Assembly (NCBI GenBank): GCA_030636765.1
Contig: DAOVWI010000082.1
Location: 1 to 8,997, forward strand
Direction: 5' to 3'
Source of the DNA: Gemmatimonadales bacterium
Lineage (GTDB): Bacteria > Gemmatimonadota > Gemmatimonadetes > Palauibacterales > Palauibacteraceae
Length of the DNA: 8,997 nt
The notes under the pieces were generated by a model that was not told the DNA's origin, did not search any database, and worked only from the letters and a program-made list of their open reading frames with translations. Shown here piece by piece: positions 6,609 through 8,997 of this stretch. The position numbers were made by a program, and so were the translations under genes. Every line of letters starts with the position of its first letter. Position 1 is the first letter of the stretch.

Positions 6609-7667
6609 GAACGCCAGGGCCAGGATCGCGTACACCGCCAGGAGCTGGACGCCCTCCATCCAGTGGGACATCCCGTCGTCCGCGACCTGCGAGATGATCA
6701 GCACGGAAAGGGCCACGGCGAGCACCTCGAGCGAGGTGAAGTGGAGGTCCATCGGGGCCGGCCCGATCAGGTAGCTGAGGAAGACGAGCAGCGGCGCCAC
6801 GAAGAGCGCTATCTGGATCGACGAGCCGATTGCGATGTGGAGCGCCAGGTCCATCTTGTTCTTCAGCGCCATCAGGACCGCCGTGGAGTGCTCCGCCGCG
6901 TTCCCGATCAGAGCGATGACTACGACGCCGAGGAACACCTCGGTCATCCCCAGCGCCTCGCCCGCCTCCTCGACAGCCCCTACGAGCAGCTCGCTGAGCC
7001 AGCCGATAACCGCGGCGGCGCCGACGAGCACGAGCAGCGCCTTCCCCTTCGACCACTCCTCGCCGCCGCCCACCGGTCCCGGCGCGTCGTCCGCCTCGGG
7101 GCCGGCTCCTGCGCCCGCGACGCCCGCGTACAGCTGGCTGTGCGTCTTCAGCGTGAACACGAGGCTCAGCAGATAGGTCGCCATCAGGACGACCGCGATC
7201 TCCAGGCTCAACTCGCGCTCCGCTCCCGCCTCGGAGACCAGCCCGTGAAAGATCGCCGGAACGACGAGGCCGACCGCGCTCAGCAGCAACAGGGTCGCAC
7301 CCATGCTCGCGGCGGTCCGGTTGAACGTCTGCGTATGGTACTTCAGCCCGCCGAGGAGGGCGCTCAGACCGCCCACGAACAGAATGTTCCCGATGATCGA
7401 TCCCGTGATCGACGCCTTCACGAGATCGTGCATGCCGGCCCGGAGGGCGATGACGGAGATGATGAGCTCCGCCGCGTTTCCGAACGTGGCGTTGAGCAGG
7501 CCGCCCACGCCCACCCCGAAGTGGTCGGCCAGCTTCTCTGTAGCGAGCCCCAGCAGGCCGGCCAGGGGAATGATCGCCACGGCGGACATGACGAAGATCC
7601 AGGTGGGATCCACGTGGAAGACATACCGGAGCGCCAGGGCGGCCGGCACGAAGACGAGAAGCAGCAA
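6591..7667 (-). CDS. cax: Ca2+/H+ antiporter, CaCA superfamily (CAX/ChaA/YfkE type)
   Basis: Multi-spanning inner-membrane exchanger that extrudes calcium against protons. Both alpha-repeat signatures are present: GGLLNATFGNAAELIISVIA (residues about 55-74, Glu67) and VVVIALIGNAAEHSTAV (about 248-264, Glu259); these glutamates correspond to the ion-binding pair of the family. About eleven hydrophobic segments are visible, split by an acidic Gly/Pro-rich loop at about 191-207. The frame is open up to GTG at 7745, but that stretch translates the tRNA-Cys, so the start must be later. TTG at 7667 keeps the whole first TM helix and gives 358 residues, the normal size; GTG at 7649 (352 residues) would cut that helix, and ATG at 7589 would remove it. 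No good ribosome binding site precedes any of them. The end carries a tandem duplication. The gene is probably co-transcribed with the tRNA. Family assignment is firm, the start is not. Confidence 0.93.
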   Translation of the reverse strand: MLLLVFVPAALALRYVFHVDPTWIFVMSAVAIIPLAGLLGLATEKLADHFGVGVGGLLNATFGNAAELIISVIALRAGMHDLVKASITGSIIGNILFVGGLSALLGGLKYHTQTFNRTAASMGATLLLLSAVGLVVPAIFHGLVSEAGAERELSLEIAVVLMATYLLSLVFTLKTHSQLYAGVAGAGAGPEADDAPGPVGGGEEWSKGKALLVLVGAAAVIGWLSELLVGAVEEAGEALGMTEVFLGVVVIALIGNAAEHSTAVLMALKNKMDLALHIAIGSSIQIALFVAPLLVFLSYLIGPAPMDLHFTSLEVLAVALSVLIISQVADDGMSHWMEGVQLLAVYAILALAFYHLPA

Positions 7668-7670
7668 TAG

Positions 7671-7741
7671 AGGCGCCGTCCGGATTCGAACCGGAGTACG
7701 GGGCTTTGCAGGCCCCTGCCTAACCACTCGGCCACGGCGCC
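7671..7741 (-). tRNA. trnC: tRNA-Cys (GCA anticodon)
   Basis: The minus strand folds into a full cloverleaf of 71 nt: acceptor GGCGCCG with CGGCGCC, a D arm with a GCC/GGC stem, an anticodon stem GGGGC/GCCCC with loop CTGCAAA (anticodon GCA), a short variable loop GTAC, and a T arm TCCGG-TTCGAAT-CCGGA. The discriminator base is U, the identity base expected for tRNA-Cys. No CCA is encoded, so it must be added after transcription. The 3' end is 3 bases from the proposed TTG start of the antiporter gene. Confidence 0.97.
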
Positions 7742-7794
7742 ACACGCCCGAAGACTAACGCGTGAAACGGCGGCGAAACAGGGCATGTCGTCGC

Positions 7795-7824
7795 TTGTCT
7801 CACGCCCGTCGCTCCGCCTATACT
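7795..7824 (+). promoter_or_regulatory. Sigma70-like promoter for the right-hand gene
   Basis: TTGTCT (7795-7800) and TATACT (7819-7824) are separated by 18 bp, matching 4 of 6 and 5 of 6 consensus positions. Transcription would begin near 7831, giving a leader of about 35 nt with the ribosome binding site. The 124-bp region between the tRNA and this gene is divergent; I found no convincing -35/-10 pair for the tRNA on the minus strand. Confidence 0.6.
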
Positions 7825-7855
7825 GCCGCGGCTTTCCGCTGTTCCCTTCCCCGAG

Positions 7856-7860
7856 AGGAG
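7856..7860 (+). promoter_or_regulatory. Ribosome binding site setting a GTG start
   Basis: AGGAG within GAGAGGAG lies 5 nt before GTG at 7866, fixing this GTG as the start of the right-hand gene although no ATG is near. Confidence 0.8.
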
Positions 7861-7865
7861 CTTGC

Positions 7866-8997
7866 GTGCCGGTCAGCTTGCGGAGCCATGCGGTGGCCAC
7901 GGCCCTTGTGCTGGCCGCCTCCGCATCCGCGCTTCCCGCTCAGGTGCCCACCGTCCAGGACGGACGCCTCCCGAGGCAGGGCGCGTTCTGGTTTGAGCTC
8001 ACGCCGTCCTTCTTCAGCTGGAGCGATCAGTTCGCCCTCGACTCCGATCTGGTGGCGGACGGAAGCCGCGAGCCGCTGGCCGCGGACTTCGGCGGACCGA
8101 TCACGGACCGCCTGTACCCCGGCTCGGCCCCCTTCCTCCTCGATATCAACTCGGACGCGGACGCCCTCGGCTACGATCCGCTCGCTCCAAACGACCTCTC
8201 GTTCGGGGAGCTGGATTACAGGGAGGTCTCGAAGCAGCAGCGGCGATTTCCGTTCGGCCTCCAGATCGGCATCCTCGACCGTATCTCCCTGGAGATGACC
8301 GTCCCCCTGGTTCAGACGACGTCGACCTCTTTCTTCGGCTACGACACGACCGCCGCGAGCGTCACCGCCGGCATGAACATCGTGCCGGATCCTATGACGT
8401 TCTTCGGAGAGTTCGACGACGCACAGAACCAGCTGACGGATCTCATCACGAGCGGTACCCTCACGCCCGAGGAGTTGGCCCAGGCCACGACGCTGCTCGC
8501 CAACTCCTCCGCCTTTTCGAGCGCTCTCCAGCGACGGGTGATGGAGAACCTCTTCACGCCGGTCGGCAGCTCTACGGCCGGACTGCAGATGGCGGCGACG
8601 TACGACGCGTTCATGGCCGGCTACGTGGGTTTCGGTCTCGCGCTCCCGCAGCTGAGCATCCCAGGGAACGCGGTGCCGTCCGACCTGGATGCCCTCTTCG
8701 GCAGCGCGGAGCTGGCCGCGGACCCTCCGAGCGACGTGACACGCGGCCTCGACGTCGGAGAGCTCGAGTTGGGCCTGCGAATTGGCATCCTGAACACGTT
8801 CACGTCGATCACGCGCTTCAACGAGCTAGCGTCCGGAGAGCCGGGAGCGCCGGCTGACGCGGAAGCCGCGGAAGGCGAGGAGCGGCCGGTGGAGCTGGGC
8901 GAGACCGCCCGCCAGCTCGCCCGGCGCCCGGCCAGCGTACAGTTCCGCACCACAGTAGGCGTCAAGCTGCGGATCCCGCTCAAGGACGCGAACGGGC
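7866..8997 (+). CDS. Exported, probably outer-membrane beta-barrel protein, C-terminus cut by window edge
   Basis: Frame open from GTG at 7866 to the right edge, 377 residues so far. The N-terminus is a signal peptide (VATALVLAASASALPA, cut likely before Gln26). Strand-like alternating segments such as FWFELTPSFFSW, FGLQIGILDRISLEMTVPL, YVGFGLAL, LELGLRIGIL and QFRTTVGVKLRIPL resemble transmembrane beta strands, with Asp-rich loops between. Two unusual insertions lie within: a mostly helical segment (about 183-230, with NQLTDLITSGTLTPEELAQ) and an Ala/Glu/Gly-rich loop (about 322-350). I do not recognise the family; an outer-membrane porin or transporter of the kind common in Gemmatimonadota is the best guess, and the missing C-terminus, where a terminal aromatic strand would settle it, is not seen. 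A well-formed promoter and ribosome binding site precede it. It is divergent from the tRNA and shows no link to the minus-strand cluster. Confidence 0.8.
   Translation, partial: MPVSLRSHAVATALVLAASASALPAQVPTVQDGRLPRQGAFWFELTPSFFSWSDQFALDSDLVADGSREPLAADFGGPITDRLYPGSAPFLLDINSDADALGYDPLAPNDLSFGELDYREVSKQQRRFPFGLQIGILDRISLEMTVPLVQTTSTSFFGYDTTAASVTAGMNIVPDPMTFFGEFDDAQNQLTDLITSGTLTPEELAQATTLLANSSAFSSALQRRVMENLFTPVGSSTAGLQMAATYDAFMAGYVGFGLALPQLSIPGNAVPSDLDALFGSAELAADPPSDVTRGLDVGELELGLRIGILNTFTSITRFNELASGEPGAPADAEAAEGEERPVELGETARQLARRPASVQFRTTVGVKLRIPLKDANG

Noticed and set aside
6471..7670. Long open frame on the plus strand (399 codons) opposite the antiporter gene
   Set aside because: It is rich in Arg, Gln, His, Glu and Asp with no hydrophobic pattern, and it is exactly antisense to a strongly supported membrane protein; a GC-rich codon shadow.
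7671..7741. tRNA-Cys as an integration site for a mobile element
   Set aside because: No repeat of the tRNA 3' end, integrase or phage gene is seen in the window.
7671..7741. A link between tRNA-Cys and the cysteine-rich peptide gene
   Set aside because: They are separated by the antiporter gene; a codon-supply link is speculation without support.
7671..7745. Tail of the antiporter frame extending to GTG 7745
   Set aside because: These bases form a complete tRNA-Cys; the translated residues are not part of the CaCA fold.
7752..7780. Promoter for the tRNA (TAGTCT as -10)
   Set aside because: Only a partial -10 and no acceptable -35 at the right distance; not reported as a feature.

Overview
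The window is a GC-rich bacterial segment with densely packed genes, no introns and frequent GTG or TTG starts. Protein style suggests Gemmatimonadota or a similar diderm: a signal peptide ending in LPA-Q, a six-bladed propeller lipoprotein, and an RND pump with a GMLVDN-type motif. This placement is inference from style, not from a marker gene.

Almost everything lies on the minus strand. In transcription order, right to left: a tRNA-Cys (7671-7741); a CaCA-family Ca2+/H+ antiporter starting within a few bases of the tRNA 3' end (6591-7667); a 135-bp gap with a 20-bp tandem duplication and a foldable leader; a small secreted six-cysteine protein (6138-6455); a membrane-anchored thioredoxin-fold protein with a single cysteine (5605-6141); a propeller lipoprotein (4524-5636); a small membrane protein (4099-4527); an RND-type periplasmic adaptor (2836-4044); and an RND permease that runs off the left edge (1-2810, about 936 of roughly 1030 residues). 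On the plus strand at the right, reading away from the tRNA, a sigma70-like promoter drives an outer-membrane or secreted protein that runs off the right edge (7866-8997).

The four genes from the six-cysteine protein to the small membrane protein overlap end to end (4 bp, about 32 bp, 4 bp). The adaptor follows after 54 bp and the permease after 25 bp. This looks like one transcription unit linking a disulfide-rich exported peptide, a thioredoxin-fold partner, a propeller lipoprotein and a tripartite-type pump. I know of no described function for this combination, and it is the best candidate here for an undescribed system. Its roles (peptide maturation, surface display, signalling or export) are hypotheses. 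No insertion sequence, CRISPR array, integrase or rRNA is seen. No stretch over 300 bases lacks a gene; the two gaps (6456-6590 and 7742-7865) are described below.
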